A DNA stretch of 64,000 nucleotides from Paenirhodobacter populi. Its GTDB lineage: Bacteria; Pseudomonadota; Alphaproteobacteria; Rhodobacterales; Rhodobacteraceae. A model generated the notes under the pieces. The model searched no databases and was not told the DNA's origin. It worked only from the letters and a program-made list of their open reading frames with translations. The stretch lies in contig NZ_SAUZ01000004.1 in NCBI RefSeq assembly GCF_004022215.1, forward strand, positions 124,001 through 188,000, written 5' to 3'. The position numbers and the translations under genes are program-made. Position 1 is the stretch's first letter, and each line of letters starts with the position of its first letter. Shown piece by piece: positions 32,512 through 41,506 of this stretch.

Positions 32512-34395
32512 ATGGCTGAGCGTTTGTTTGCCGGAAACGACGAACTCTTCGGAGCCGCTGACGCTGTCAGCGATATCCGGGCGGCCATTCTCGCGGTCGA
32601 CTGGGAAAGGACAGCAGCTGGCCCGGTATCGGAATGGCCGTCTGCTTTGCGCTCGACCGTCAGAACGATGCTCTACGCCGCTTCGCCCATGGCGGTGTTG
32701 ATCGGTCGCGAAGGCATTGTCGTCTGCAACGAGGCCGCACGGGAGATATTCGGAGACGCATGGCAGAAGGCGCAGGGCAAGCCGGTCTTCGAGTCGCTGC
32801 CGGTTGCCCGGAAGTTCTACCGTGAGAAGATCGACGATGCGTTCCGGGGCAGAAGCCACCGACTGCAGGACCAGCCGATCCGGCTGATCCGGGACGGCGA
32901 GGCCACCACCTGCTGGTTCAACCTCGGCCTCTCGCCGATCATCGGCGATGGTGGTGAGATCTTTGGCACATTGTTGGCTGCCAGCGAGACAACCAGTCAT
33001 ATTCGCACGCGGCGCGCCCTTACCCTCGCGCAGGAGCGCGTCGAGGTCGCGCTCGAAGCCGGTGGCATTGTCGGGACGTGGGATTTCGACGTCCGGTCCC
33101 GAAAGATGGTCATAGATGGCGCTCTGGCAGCGCAATATGCCATCCCTTCGGACGAGGCGCGGTCAGGGATCCTGATCGAGACCCTGTTCGAGAACCTGCA
33201 TGACGAGGATCGCGGCCGGGTTCTGGCGGCAGTCGATGAGGCCGTGCTTCGCCGCGAAAAGTTCCACAGCCGGTTTCGCACCATCACCTCAGACGGGGCG
33301 CTGCACTGGTATGTCGCGTCGGGTCGGCCGATCCTTGATGAGGAGAGCGGAATCGCGGGCTTTGCAGGGATCGTCATCGATACCACAGACCAGTCCGAGG
33401 TGGCGGCGGCTCTGGTGGACAGCAATCTCAGGTTCGATACGCTGGTCGAGGCAGTTCCCCAGATCATCTGGAGCACCGACCGCCACGGCAATCATGATTT
33501 CTTCAACAGGCGCTGGACCGAGTTCACCGGGATCGCGCATGAAGACATCACCCCGCTGCTCTGGACTGAGCTGGTGCATCCCGAGGATCATGACCGCGTC
33601 CATAACGCGTGGTCAGAGTGCCTGACGACCGGCGCGACCTACGACATCGACTATCGGTTCAGGCATCATCGTGACGGATATCGCTGGTTGAGGGTTATCG
33701 CCCTTCCGATGCGGGATGCGCAGGGAACTATCACACGTTGGTACGGCACCTCCACCGATATCGAAGATGCAAAGCTGCTGGAGGCCGAGCGCGAGCTGGT
33801 CAATCGTGAGCTGGATCACCGGATCGGCAATCTCTTTGCGCTGGTGAACGGGTTGATCAGCCTTTCGGTGCGGGATCAGCCGGAGGCGAAGCCTTTTGCG
33901 CAGGAAATCAGGGAGCGCCTTGGTTCGCTGCACAAGGCACACCGGCTGATAAAGGCGGCGGGAAATGATCAGCCTGTTCCATTGCAGAGGGTGATGGAGG
34001 AAGTCCTCGCCCCTTACAATCGGAGCGGCAAGGATTGGGGGGTGATTACGGGGGACAGGGTTCGGATCCGCAAGGAGTCGGTTTCGGCCTTCGCGCTTGT
34101 CTTCCATGAGCTTGCGACGAACTCAGCGAAATATGGTGCAATCTCCGCGCCCGACGGGCAGCTCTTCATTGCTCTGCATCGGGATGCCGAGGGGGTGACA
34201 GTCGAGTGGCGCGAGGAAGGCTTTGTCGCTGACAGGGACAGCCGAGAGCGAGGCTTTGGCTCAAAACTGATGACTGCCGTTGTGGAAGGTCAGTTTCGCG
34301 GCACATTCGAGCGTGATTTTGGGCCGGAGGGAATGCGCCTCACGCTGCGCTTGCCGACGGAGCTGTTTCAGGAAAGGGACGACGATCCGGCCTGA
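32512..34395 (+). CDS. PAS-domain HWE-type sensor histidine kinase
   Basis: 627 residues, no membrane segment, so a cytoplasmic sensor. Three PAS/PAC-like regions: about residues 25-170 (with SEWPSALRSTVRTML), 180-300 (LEAGGIVGTWDFDVRSR) and 305-425 (AVPQIIWSTDRHGNHDFFNRRWTEFTG, ending RWYGTSTDIEDAK). The kinase begins ELDHRIGNLFALVNGLI, the HWE phospho-acceptor His, followed by FHELATNSAKYGA (N box) and RGFGSKLM. HWE kinases in Alphaproteobacteria often feed the PhyR-EcfG general stress response; nearby EcfG-type promoters make that plausible here. The 3' end overlaps the convergent transglutaminase gene by 28 bp. Confidence 0.9.
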   Translation: MAERLFAGNDELFGAADAVSDIRAAILAVDWERTAAGPVSEWPSALRSTVRTMLYAASPMAVLIGREGIVVCNEAAREIFGDAWQKAQGKPVFESLPVARKFYREKIDDAFRGRSHRLQDQPIRLIRDGEATTCWFNLGLSPIIGDGGEIFGTLLAASETTSHIRTRRALTLAQERVEVALEAGGIVGTWDFDVRSRKMVIDGALAAQYAIPSDEARSGILIETLFENLHDEDRGRVLAAVDEAVLRREKFHSRFRTITSDGALHWYVASGRPILDEESGIAGFAGIVIDTTDQSEVAAALVDSNLRFDTLVEAVPQIIWSTDRHGNHDFFNRRWTEFTGIAHEDITPLLWTELVHPEDHDRVHNAWSECLTTGATYDIDYRFRHHRDGYRWLRVIALPMRDAQGTITRWYGTSTDIEDAKLLEAERELVNRELDHRIGNLFALVNGLISLSVRDQPEAKPFAQEIRERLGSLHKAHRLIKAAGNDQPVPLQRVMEEVLAPYNRSGKDWGVITGDRVRIRKESVSAFALVFHELATNSAKYGAISAPDGQLFIALHRDAEGVTVEWREEGFVADRDSRERGFGSKLMTAVVEGQFRGTFERDFGPEGMRLTLRLPTELFQERDDDPA

Positions 34396-35231
34396 CCCGA
34401 GCCGCTGACCTCAGCAAGGGTCGTACCCTTTGCTTCCTCGGTCCAGACCCTGAATTTCGTCAGCTGATGCGGGCCGAAGGAATGGATCAGCGGGATGTCG
34501 GTCGCATCACGGCCGCGCGCGATCACGACCCGCCCGATGCGCGGCGTATTGTGGCGGGCATCAAGGGTAAACCAGCGGCCCTCCAGCCAGACCTCGCACC
34601 AGGCATTGAAATCCATTGGTGCCGAGTTGGGGGCCACGCCGATATCGCCGAGATAACCATTGGCATACCGTGCGGGGATATTCATGCAGCGGCAGAGCGT
34701 GATCGCGAGATGGGCAAAATCGCGACAGACGCCAACCCGCTCCTGCCAAGCCTCTGATGCGGTCCGGGTCGCGCGCGCATGCTCATAGCCGAAGGTGAGG
34801 TGACGGTTTACATAATCGAAAATCGCCCGCACCCTGTTCCAGCCCGGTGCCACATTGCCAAAAAGCTCCCAGGCCTGCGCCATCATGAGATCGGTTTCGC
34901 AGTAGCGGCTGGCAAGGAGATAGCCGAGAGCTTCATCCGGCAAACCGCTGACCGGACATTCCCGTGCAGTGTCTTCCCAGGGGTCTGGCTCTCCACTGAC
35001 TTCGACCAGGCTGTCACGTGAAAGGCGTGTTGCACCCGAGGGCGCTGTCAGGCGCAGGCAGAGATTGCCGTAGAGGTCGGTATATGTCCGGTGCTGAACG
35101 GCCGGAGTGAGCTGCAGCCCGCTGGTTCTTACGATGCTGCCTGTGAGGTCCGGATGCGGGTCCAGCAGGGCGATCACCTCCGTCGGCTGATCGCAGGTGA
35201 TCTCAATGTCGTAGCCCAACCGTACAAGCAC
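34368..35231 (-). CDS. Transglutaminase-like family protein
   Basis: 287 residues from a GTG at 35231 with GAGG upstream; the frame is open to 35585 but the earlier part is not protein-like. It has the N-terminal bacterial transglutaminase domain (LGYDIEITCDQPTEVI), then the core with catalytic Cys in GVCRDFAHLAITLCRCMNIPARYANGY and Asp in FTLDARHNTPRIGRVVIARG. The usual His position reads DFNAWCEVW, with Asn, so activity is uncertain. Family members may be cysteine peptidases or transglutaminases. Confidence 0.82.
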   Translation of the reverse strand: MLVRLGYDIEITCDQPTEVIALLDPHPDLTGSIVRTSGLQLTPAVQHRTYTDLYGNLCLRLTAPSGATRLSRDSLVEVSGEPDPWEDTARECPVSGLPDEALGYLLASRYCETDLMMAQAWELFGNVAPGWNRVRAIFDYVNRHLTFGYEHARATRTASEAWQERVGVCRDFAHLAITLCRCMNIPARYANGYLGDIGVAPNSAPMDFNAWCEVWLEGRWFTLDARHNTPRIGRVVIARGRDATDIPLIHSFGPHQLTKFRVWTEEAKGTTLAEVSGSGQAGSSSLS

Positions 35232-35341
35232 ATTCGCACCTCTTAGCTGACGCCGAGAGAACGCGCGGATGGCGGAAGAGGTTCCGGGCACCGCGGAATC
35301 CCGCCGTCCGGCAAGGTCTCGCCGATGGCAGAAGACCTTTC

Positions 35342-35367
35342 GGAACCTGCCCCGCGGGGCGGACGTT
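35342..35367 (+). promoter_or_regulatory. EcfG-type general stress promoter
   Basis: GGAAC (35342-35346), 17-bp spacer, CGTT (35364-35367): the alphaproteobacterial sigma-EcfG consensus. It ends 40 bp before the PRC-barrel start, oriented toward the PRC-barrel and YciF-like genes. The spacer contains CCCCGCGGGG. Confidence 0.72.
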
Positions 35368-35407
35368 TTTCCAGCACGAGTGTTTTGGTGTAAAAGGAGA
35401 GAATGCC

Positions 35408-35704
35408 ATGGACCATACCAGACATATCCGCCTGAATGACACTGAGCTGACCGAGGCCGTGCTGAACGGCGCGACCATCTATGGCCCCGGAGACGAGAAA
35501 ATCGGCCATGTTTCCGAAGTGCATGGTCAGGGGGCCAGCGCGCAGGTGGTTGTCGATGTCGGCGGCTTCCTCGGCATTGGCGCAAAGCCGGTCGCTGTTC
35601 CCGCGCGTGATCTCGACTTCATGCGTGATGAAAGCAATGCCGTCCATGCCGTGACCCGCTGGACCAAGGATGAGCTGAAGGCCTTGCCGGAACATCACAA
35701 CTAA
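35408..35704 (+). CDS. PRC-barrel domain protein
   Basis: 98 residues. GATIYGPGDEKIGHVSEVHG and AQVVVDVGGFLGIGAKPVAVPARDLDF match the PRC-barrel beta domain common in stress-induced Alphaproteobacteria proteins. No signal peptide. Behind an EcfG-type promoter and 60 bp upstream of the YciF-like gene, likely one stress operon. Molecular role unknown. Confidence 0.9.
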   Translation: MDHTRHIRLNDTELTEAVLNGATIYGPGDEKIGHVSEVHGQGASAQVVVDVGGFLGIGAKPVAVPARDLDFMRDESNAVHAVTRWTKDELKALPEHHN

Positions 35705-35764
35705 TCAAGGCTTTGTTCTCGCCTGCCCGGCCAGAGCGAGCGGCTTTATTTTGGGAGGAACTCG

Positions 35765-36277
35765 ATGAAAACGCTTCACGACGCTTTCGAACATACGCTG
35801 CAGGACATCTACTGGGCCGAGAATGCTCTGGTTAAGGCTTTGCCCAAGGTGTCGAAGTCGGTGAACAATGCTGAGCTGAAGCTCGCGTTCGACGATCACC
35901 TGAAAGAGACGAAAGGGCATATCGCTACTCTGGACAAGGTGTTCAAATCCATTGGCCAGAAGGCCTCCGGTGAGAAATGCGATGCGATGGCCGGGCTCTT
36001 GAAAGAGGCGGATGGTCTGATCGAAGAGGCCGAGGGGCATGCGCTTGATGTGGCGCTGATCGGTGCGGCACAGGCGGTGGAGCATTACGAGATCGCCCGC
36101 TATGGAACCTTGCGGGAATGGGCGAGGGTTCTCGGCCATGATGAAGCCCACACCCTGCTCAGCTCGATCCTCGACGAAGAGAAGGCAGCGAATGCCAAAC
36201 TTACCGCGCTCGCGGTCATGGCTGTGAACGAGGCAGGAAAACGTCGTGAGGGAAAGGCCGCAAGCACCAGGGGCTGA
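35765..36277 (+). CDS. DUF892 ferritin-like protein (YciF family)
   Basis: 170 residues, four-helix bundle: LHDAFEHTLQDIYWAENALVKALPKV, LKLAFDDHLKETKGHIATLDKVF, DVALIGAAQAVEHYEIARYGTLREWA, AHTLLSSILDEEKAANAKLT. The Glu and His residues at helix positions fit a di-metal ferritin-like site. YciF homologues are induced by stress. Likely co-transcribed with the PRC-barrel gene from the EcfG-type promoter. Confidence 0.9.
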   Translation: MKTLHDAFEHTLQDIYWAENALVKALPKVSKSVNNAELKLAFDDHLKETKGHIATLDKVFKSIGQKASGEKCDAMAGLLKEADGLIEEAEGHALDVALIGAAQAVEHYEIARYGTLREWARVLGHDEAHTLLSSILDEEKAANAKLTALAVMAVNEAGKRREGKAASTRG

Positions 36278-36288
36278 CGTATGATGAC

Positions 36289-36320
36289 AGCAGGCTTGCC
36301 GAATGATCGGCGAGCCTGCT
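36289..36320. terminator. Bidirectional terminator between convergent genes
   Basis: AGCAGGCTTGCCGA-ATGA-TCGGCGAGCCTGCT: a 14-bp stem with one imperfect pair and a 4-nt loop, followed by CCGTTTCTCC. It lies between the ends of the YciF-like gene and the FAD/NAD(P) protein gene and can serve both. Confidence 0.78.
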
Positions 36321-36332
36321 CCGTTTCTCCTG

Positions 36333-37943
36333 TCAGGACAAGGCCATCCGCCGACGGCGTCGCCTTGGTCGCACCGCTTGCTCGACATCCCGTTGCAGAT
36401 CTCGTGCCATGGTGGTGCCGATATCAGCGGAAGCGGTGATGCCCTGTACGAACGGGCGATCATGCATCAGCCACGGGATCGATCCAAACCAGACACGACC
36501 GGCGAAATCCGGGCAATCCTGCAACGCATAGGCTTCGTCTACCTCCGGGATGGCCTGTCCGGCATCAAGCAGAGCATCCCGCAGGCCGGGGAAGGGAAGA
36601 TCTTTCGAAGCAAGCGGCTTTTGTCCGCGCGCGTCAATGAACGTATCGAATGTATATGTCGCGCCCTTTGTCTGGATCCGCGTCTTCGGCCCCATGCGTT
36701 TCATGTCGTAATCTTCACCCAGTGCGAGGATCTTCAATACCTTCGCCTCACGAAGGGCCAGTAGCCTGCGGATCGATTCCGACGGTACAGCGGCATAGTT
36801 GTCCACGAACACCTTTTTCAAACCGGCCTCGAAGCGTTCGCGATCCGTATCGGACAGTTCAGGGAACAGGTCTTCAACCTGCTCGTGCATCCGCAGGATT
36901 GCGTAGCGCCAGGGAACGGTGATTTGAGAGGCTTTGTTGCGTTCGGCCTCCTCAAGGTTCTCACGCGCCCATCGGAACGGATCGCTGGCCTCCCTGTCGG
37001 CGAAATACGCGGTCGCGAAACTGTCGGCATCAAGATCGTGCAGCGCAATCCGGGCTGCCCAGGCTGGGTCCGCTGATGCGATTTCGGCCGCGAACAGCGC
37101 AAAGATGCCGTCCAGTGTGACGCCTTTCGTACGCAGATCATCCAGCGCGGCATCGGTCATCGCGCTTAATGGCTCATAGGGGATGGGGCAGTAGAAGTCC
37201 GCCTCTGGCAGGATTCCGGTCCAGGACATCAGGGCAATTGTCAGCCCTTCACTCTGCGGCGTGAAGGTCAGCTCGCCACTGCGGCGGCTGAACCGGCCAT
37301 GTTGGTTTGCCACCGCCATGGCTGCATCAATGGAGCTAAGCGAAGTTCCCATGATGCCTACCCTCCCCACCGGGATTTTGGCTTCGATCAATCCCGACCA
37401 GGGGCTGGGGAACCACGTCTTCGTTGCTTCGTCCTCGTCAGGAAAGTCATGGCCGGTTGCAAGGATCACCCGGTCGAAGCTGACGGCGACCGGCCCATCG
37501 GACGTATCGAGGACGATGCCGTCCTCCACTGCTCGAAGGTCGGTGACCTCCGTGCTCTCGCGGATTTCGACTTCATGGCCCGCATTCCGCGCGCGGCGAA
37601 CCAGTTCCATCAGTTGATCGCGGAAGTATTCACCGAGAAGCAGGCGAGGGGTAAACTGGCGCGCATCGAGATCCTCTGGATCCAGCCCATAGTCGCGCAG
37701 CCTGGTGGCGGGTTGTTCCTGAAGCCAGTCGAGATAGGTCGTCACGACTTCGGGGATTTCAATGCTCGCGATATTGGCCAGCATGGATTTGCTGGCAGTC
37801 TCGGGCGAATAGGGCATTCCAATACCCGCCTTTACTCCCCGCTCGAACAGCCAGACCGAGAGGGGTTGTTGGTGCTCGATCAGCTTGCGAAAGCTGTAAA
37901 TGCCGGTTGGACCGGTGCCGATGATTGCGATGCTGTGGGGCAT
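36333..37943 (-). CDS. FAD/NAD(P)-binding protein (HpyO-like)
   Basis: 536 residues. The N-terminal Rossmann motif SIAIIGTGPTGIYSFRKLIE binds FAD; KAGIGMPYSPETASKSMLANIASIEIP is characteristic of the FAD-NAD(P)-binding family (NAD_binding_9). A second motif, VGRVGIMGTSLSSIDAAMAVANQ, marks the NAD(P) domain, and VILATGHDFP follows. The C-terminus ends in a basic run (RPRRRRRRMALS), unusual. Substrate unknown; related proteins include ornithine/lysine-type monooxygenases and putative amine oxidases. Monocistronic. Confidence 0.82.
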   Translation of the reverse strand: MPHSIAIIGTGPTGIYSFRKLIEHQQPLSVWLFERGVKAGIGMPYSPETASKSMLANIASIEIPEVVTTYLDWLQEQPATRLRDYGLDPEDLDARQFTPRLLLGEYFRDQLMELVRRARNAGHEVEIRESTEVTDLRAVEDGIVLDTSDGPVAVSFDRVILATGHDFPDEDEATKTWFPSPWSGLIEAKIPVGRVGIMGTSLSSIDAAMAVANQHGRFSRRSGELTFTPQSEGLTIALMSWTGILPEADFYCPIPYEPLSAMTDAALDDLRTKGVTLDGIFALFAAEIASADPAWAARIALHDLDADSFATAYFADREASDPFRWARENLEEAERNKASQITVPWRYAILRMHEQVEDLFPELSDTDRERFEAGLKKVFVDNYAAVPSESIRRLLALREAKVLKILALGEDYDMKRMGPKTRIQTKGATYTFDTFIDARGQKPLASKDLPFPGLRDALLDAGQAIPEVDEAYALQDCPDFAGRVWFGSIPWLMHDRPFVQGITASADIGTTMARDLQRDVEQAVRPRRRRRRMALS

Positions 37944-38216
37944 TCGGTCCGGTGTCCTTCCTTTAGCGTTGCGGAATATGTCTCGGGTGTGGGCAAAATC
38001 TGTTGTTGTGCAGGGAATCGTGTTGGTGGATGTGGGGCGAAGGCAGAAGATCTGCTCTCGCCCGAGGCAGAGAACTCGCGCCTCAGCGAGGCGACACTTC
38101 GCGGTTCCTCACCCTACGATTGGCTTGGAAGCGGGCCACCGGCCGACTGATCGGGCGAAGAGGATCGATTGGAAATTCTCCAAAGAATAGCAGGGGTCTG
38201 CATAGGAGGGAAAGGC

Positions 38217-38237
38217 GATCCGCTCCGCCAGCGGATC
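38217..38237. terminator. Hairpin overlapping the catalase stop
   Basis: GATCCGCT-CCGCC-AGCGGATC: a perfect 8-bp stem whose right arm overlaps the stop codon of the minus-strand catalase gene. A likely terminator or mRNA stabiliser; there is no T run. Confidence 0.5.
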
Positions 38238-40284
38238 ATGCCAGATCCCTGAGGCTCGCTTCCCGCGCCCAATACCGGCGTTTGGCCGTCTCGGGCAGGT
38301 CTTCCCACGGGCCGACACCCTCGCCATCCTCGATCCCGGCGCGAGACAGGATCACGCCGGATCCCTTGCAATGGCCGATGGCTTTCAGATGTGCGAAAGC
38401 ATCCATCACAAAGCCGATGGCGGCACTGTCGCGGGCGAGCTGGTCGGCCTGATCGGGCATCAGGATCATCGCGATGGCATCGAACAGCACCGAGGGTGAA
38501 CCGGCAAGCTGACCGCCGGGCGTGATCGTGCCGCCTTTCAGCTTCAGCGGCCCGACTTTCGGTGCGATGATAAAGACACTGCCGCCTTCCGCCTTGATGG
38601 TGTCAGTCAGTTTGTCGATCCCGGCCTTGTCGGACCCTTCGGCGATCAGCAACCCGATCTTGCGACCCTTCAGTGTTTCTTTCCAGTTCTTCTGGACCGA
38701 CAGCGCATCCGAGGGGGCCAGATCGAGTGGTTCCCGGAATGGCGTGACGGGTTCGGGCAAATCAACGCCCAGACCTTTCGCCACCCGGGCGCCCAGATCC
38801 CCATCGATCACCCGCAGATGCGACAGCACTCGGGCGCGAACATGATCCAGCCCAACCTTGGACAGTTCGAACACGAAGGCCGAGGCAATATGCGCCTGCT
38901 CGTTCTCGGTCATTGAGCGCCAGTACATGCGCGGCTGGCTGTAGTGGTCTCCGAAGCTTTCGGCGCGGATACGCAGTTTTTCACCCGCTATGTCCTGCGG
39001 GGCCGTTGAGAACCCCTCGGCGCTGGCGCGCGGACCGGGGTCTTCGCCCGCCTGGTCAAGGCTGTTTGGCTCGTAATTCGCCCGGCCTTTCGGCACCTGC
39101 GTCTGCATCAGCCCGTCGCGCATCATATTGGCATAGGGGCATTTCGGCGCATTCACCGGGATTTGGTGAAAATTTGTCGTGCCGAGCCGCGATTTTTGAG
39201 TGTCGAGATAGGAAAACAGGCGTCCCTGCAACAAGGGATCGTCCGAGAAGTCGATGCCGGGCACGATGTTCGAGGGCAGGAAGGCCGCCTGCTCATTTTC
39301 GGCGAAGTGGTTGTCAGGGTTGCGGTTCAGCACCATGCGACCGACGACGCGCAGAGGCACCACCTCTTCGGGGACGATCTTGGTCGGGTCGAGCACGTCA
39401 TAGGGAAGGCTGTCCGCCAGTTTCTGGTCGAACACCTGCACCGCGAAATCCCATTCCGGGTAATCTCCCGCCGCAATCGCCTCGTGAAGATCGCGGCGAT
39501 GGTAATCGTTGTCGGCGCCCTGCAGTTTCGCGCTTTCGTCCCAGATCAGCGATTGCGTACCGAGCGCAGGGCGCCAGTGGAACTTGACGAAGCTCGTCTC
39601 GCCCTTGCCATTTACGAATTTGAAGGTGTGTACGCCGAACCCTTCCATCATCCGAAGGCTGCGCGGGATGGCCCGATCGGACATTGCCCAGATCACCGTG
39701 TGCAGGCTTTCCGGCATCAGCGAGACGAAATCCCAGAAGGTGTCATGCGCAGAGGCTGCCTGCGGATAGCCGCGATCCGCCTCCATCTTCACCGAGTGGA
39801 TCAGGTCGGGGAACTTGATCGCGTCCTGGATGAAGAAGACCGGGATATTGTTGCCGACCAGATCCCAGTTGCCCTGATCGGTGTAGAACTTAACCGCAAA
39901 GCCCCGCACGTCGCGCGGTGTATCGACCGAGCCCGCACCACCTGCCACGGTGGAGAACCGTACAAACACGGGTGTATCCTTGCCCTTCTCGCTCAGAAGG
40001 CTGGCGCGGGTCAGGTCCGGGATCGGATCGGTGCAGGTGAATACCCCATGCGCTGCGGATCCACGGGCGTGGACGATGCGCTCGGGGATGCGCTCATGGT
40101 CGAAATGGAAGATCTTTTCGCGCAGCAAGAAATCTTCCAGCAGCGTCGGGCCCCGGTCGCCTGCGCGCAGCGAGTTCTGATTGTCGGAAACGGGAATGCC
40201 GTGGTTCGTGGTGAGAACCGCGCCGCCGCGCTGCTGCGTCTCGCCAGCATTGCCTGTGATGGTGTCAAAGGGTTTGCCTGCCAT
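38236..40284 (-). CDS. katE: Large-subunit (clade 2) monofunctional catalase
   Basis: 682 residues from the ATG at 40284 (AGG upstream); the open frame to 40401 adds unlikely residues. Clade 2 length with the C-terminal flavodoxin/DJ-1-like domain (KIGLLIAEGSDKAGI, FAHLKAIGHCKGSG). Active site: RIPERIVHARGSAAHGVF (distal His), DLVGNNIPVFFIQDAIKFPDLIHSVK (Asn), and haem-ligand region GRLFSYLDTQKSRLG (Tyr). It removes hydrogen peroxide, typically in stationary or stress conditions, fitting the surrounding stress genes. No EcfG match was found directly upstream. Confidence 0.95.
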   Translation of the reverse strand: MAGKPFDTITGNAGETQQRGGAVLTTNHGIPVSDNQNSLRAGDRGPTLLEDFLLREKIFHFDHERIPERIVHARGSAAHGVFTCTDPIPDLTRASLLSEKGKDTPVFVRFSTVAGGAGSVDTPRDVRGFAVKFYTDQGNWDLVGNNIPVFFIQDAIKFPDLIHSVKMEADRGYPQAASAHDTFWDFVSLMPESLHTVIWAMSDRAIPRSLRMMEGFGVHTFKFVNGKGETSFVKFHWRPALGTQSLIWDESAKLQGADNDYHRRDLHEAIAAGDYPEWDFAVQVFDQKLADSLPYDVLDPTKIVPEEVVPLRVVGRMVLNRNPDNHFAENEQAAFLPSNIVPGIDFSDDPLLQGRLFSYLDTQKSRLGTTNFHQIPVNAPKCPYANMMRDGLMQTQVPKGRANYEPNSLDQAGEDPGPRASAEGFSTAPQDIAGEKLRIRAESFGDHYSQPRMYWRSMTENEQAHIASAFVFELSKVGLDHVRARVLSHLRVIDGDLGARVAKGLGVDLPEPVTPFREPLDLAPSDALSVQKNWKETLKGRKIGLLIAEGSDKAGIDKLTDTIKAEGGSVFIIAPKVGPLKLKGGTITPGGQLAGSPSVLFDAIAMILMPDQADQLARDSAAIGFVMDAFAHLKAIGHCKGSGVILSRAGIEDGEGVGPWEDLPETAKRRYWAREASLRDLA

Positions 40285-40453
40285 TGTCCTGCCTTTCAAA
40301 GGTGGGATCGGCGCGTTCGTGGCCTTTTCGTCCGGCCGCGCGTCGAAGATCGGTCTTCGCGAAGTGGTATCCGGAAAACAGTGCGGGGCGCATGCAAGCA
40401 ATGTCGCCGCCGAAAAATCGGAAAGGGGAAGCGCCCCCTTTCCGGCCGACTAA

Positions 40454-40771
40454 TCAGCGGCGGCGATCAGCGGCGCAGAGACCGCCAAGAACAAAGCCCG
40501 CCGCGAGACCCAGCAGTCCCACGGTCGACAGCACGGTTGCTGTGGTGCCGGGATTGTCGCGCATCGCGCTCGCTGCAACATTGGCCTGGTCCCGGACCTG
40601 TGCCACTGCGTGTCGGGCGCGTGCTCTGCCGCCCTCGATAACCTCGTCGGCATCTTCCGCCGCTCCGGATACGCGCGCGGAGAATGCCTTGCTGATCCTC
40701 GACATTTCTTTCTTCAGTTCGGCAATCTGCTTTTCAAGATCGGCACGGACGTCATCGGCAGCATCGGCCAT
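40454..40771 (-). CDS. DUF883 (YqjD/ElaB-like) membrane-anchored protein
   Basis: 105 residues. An amphipathic coiled-coil region (ADDVRADLEKQIAELKKEMSRI) precedes a glycine-rich C-terminal membrane segment (TVLSTVGLLGLAAGFVLGGL). YqjD/ElaB proteins tether to the inner membrane and bind ribosomes in stationary phase. ATG at 40771 with GGAG 8 bases upstream. It has its own EcfG-type promoter located inside the 3' end of the udgX gene. Confidence 0.88.
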   Translation of the reverse strand: MADAADDVRADLEKQIAELKKEMSRISKAFSARVSGAAEDADEVIEGGRARARHAVAQVRDQANVAASAMRDNPGTTATVLSTVGLLGLAAGFVLGGLCAADRRR

Positions 40772-40786
40772 TACTCTGCTCCTTCA

Positions 40787-41506
40787 CTATTCACGCCATG
40801 AAACTGTGGAGAGAGAACGATCAAGTGACGAAGCGGTTCCCACGGATGACGTCGGGTCGGTCCGGAGAGGCAGGAAACCGCAGACCCGCGCGGCAGCAGC
40901 TATATCCTCAGTCAGCTCCGCCCGGCGGCGCATCTTTGTCCCGGTATCGGTCTGGCGCAGAATACCGGATGGGTGCCACGAGATCAGCACCTGCCCGCCG
41001 TGAAGCCCCGTCTCGGTCTGCCCGCGACGGGGGCCGAGCGGTGCGTCATTTCCGGTCAGCGCGAAGGCCGCGGAAGCCCCGAGTGCCAGAACCATCCGCG
41101 GCCGGATAAAGGATAGTTCCAGCCCCAGCCACCAGCGACAATGCAGGATTTCCTGCCGGTCGGGGTTCTGGTGCAGTCGCTGTTTACCTCGCGGTGCGAA
41201 CTTGAAATGCTTCACCGCATTGGTCAGCCAGACCTGCCCGGCGTCGACCTGCGCCTCTGCCATGAGTACGCGCAGAAGCTGTCCGGCGGGGCCGACGAAT
41301 GGTCGGCCTTCCAGATCTTCGCGGTCGCCGGGTTGCTCTCCGACGATCATCAGACGTGCCGACGCGAGCCCTTCGCCCCAGACGGTCTGTGTTGCCGCCT
41401 CGCAGAGGCCACAGCGTCTGCATTGCAAGGCGGCCTCGCGCGCTTCACCCATTGTTTCCGGCCGTTCGGGCGCGGTTGGCATCGCGGCGCGGTAGCGGGT
41501 GGACAC
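40787..41506 (-). CDS. udgX: UdgX, uracil-DNA crosslinking glycosylase-like protein
   Basis: 239 residues from a GTG at 41506 with GGAG 8 bases upstream. QCRRCGLCEAATQTVWGEG supplies the Cys of the Fe-S cluster; GEQPGDREDLEGRPFVGPAG is motif A; KHFKFAPRGKQRLHQNP is the UdgX insertion with the His that bonds covalently to the abasic product; SWHPSGIL is the C-terminal motif. UdgX traps uracil in DNA. It is often fused to TIGR03915; here it overlaps that gene in another frame by 157 bp. Confidence 0.9.
   Translation of the reverse strand: MSTRYRAAMPTAPERPETMGEAREAALQCRRCGLCEAATQTVWGEGLASARLMIVGEQPGDREDLEGRPFVGPAGQLLRVLMAEAQVDAGQVWLTNAVKHFKFAPRGKQRLHQNPDRQEILHCRWWLGLELSFIRPRMVLALGASAAFALTGNDAPLGPRRGQTETGLHGGQVLISWHPSGILRQTDTGTKMRRRAELTEDIAAAARVCGFLPLRTDPTSSVGTASSLDRSLSTVSWRE
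40816..40840 (-). promoter_or_regulatory. EcfG-type promoter for the DUF883 gene
   Basis: Read on the minus strand: GGAAC (40840-40836), 16-bp spacer, CGTT (40819-40816). It lies 44 bp before the DUF883 start and within the udgX coding region. Confidence 0.65.

Noticed and set aside
39163-40641. 492-codon plus-strand frame opposite the catalase
   Set aside because: Catalase motifs on the minus strand are decisive; the plus frame has no domain.
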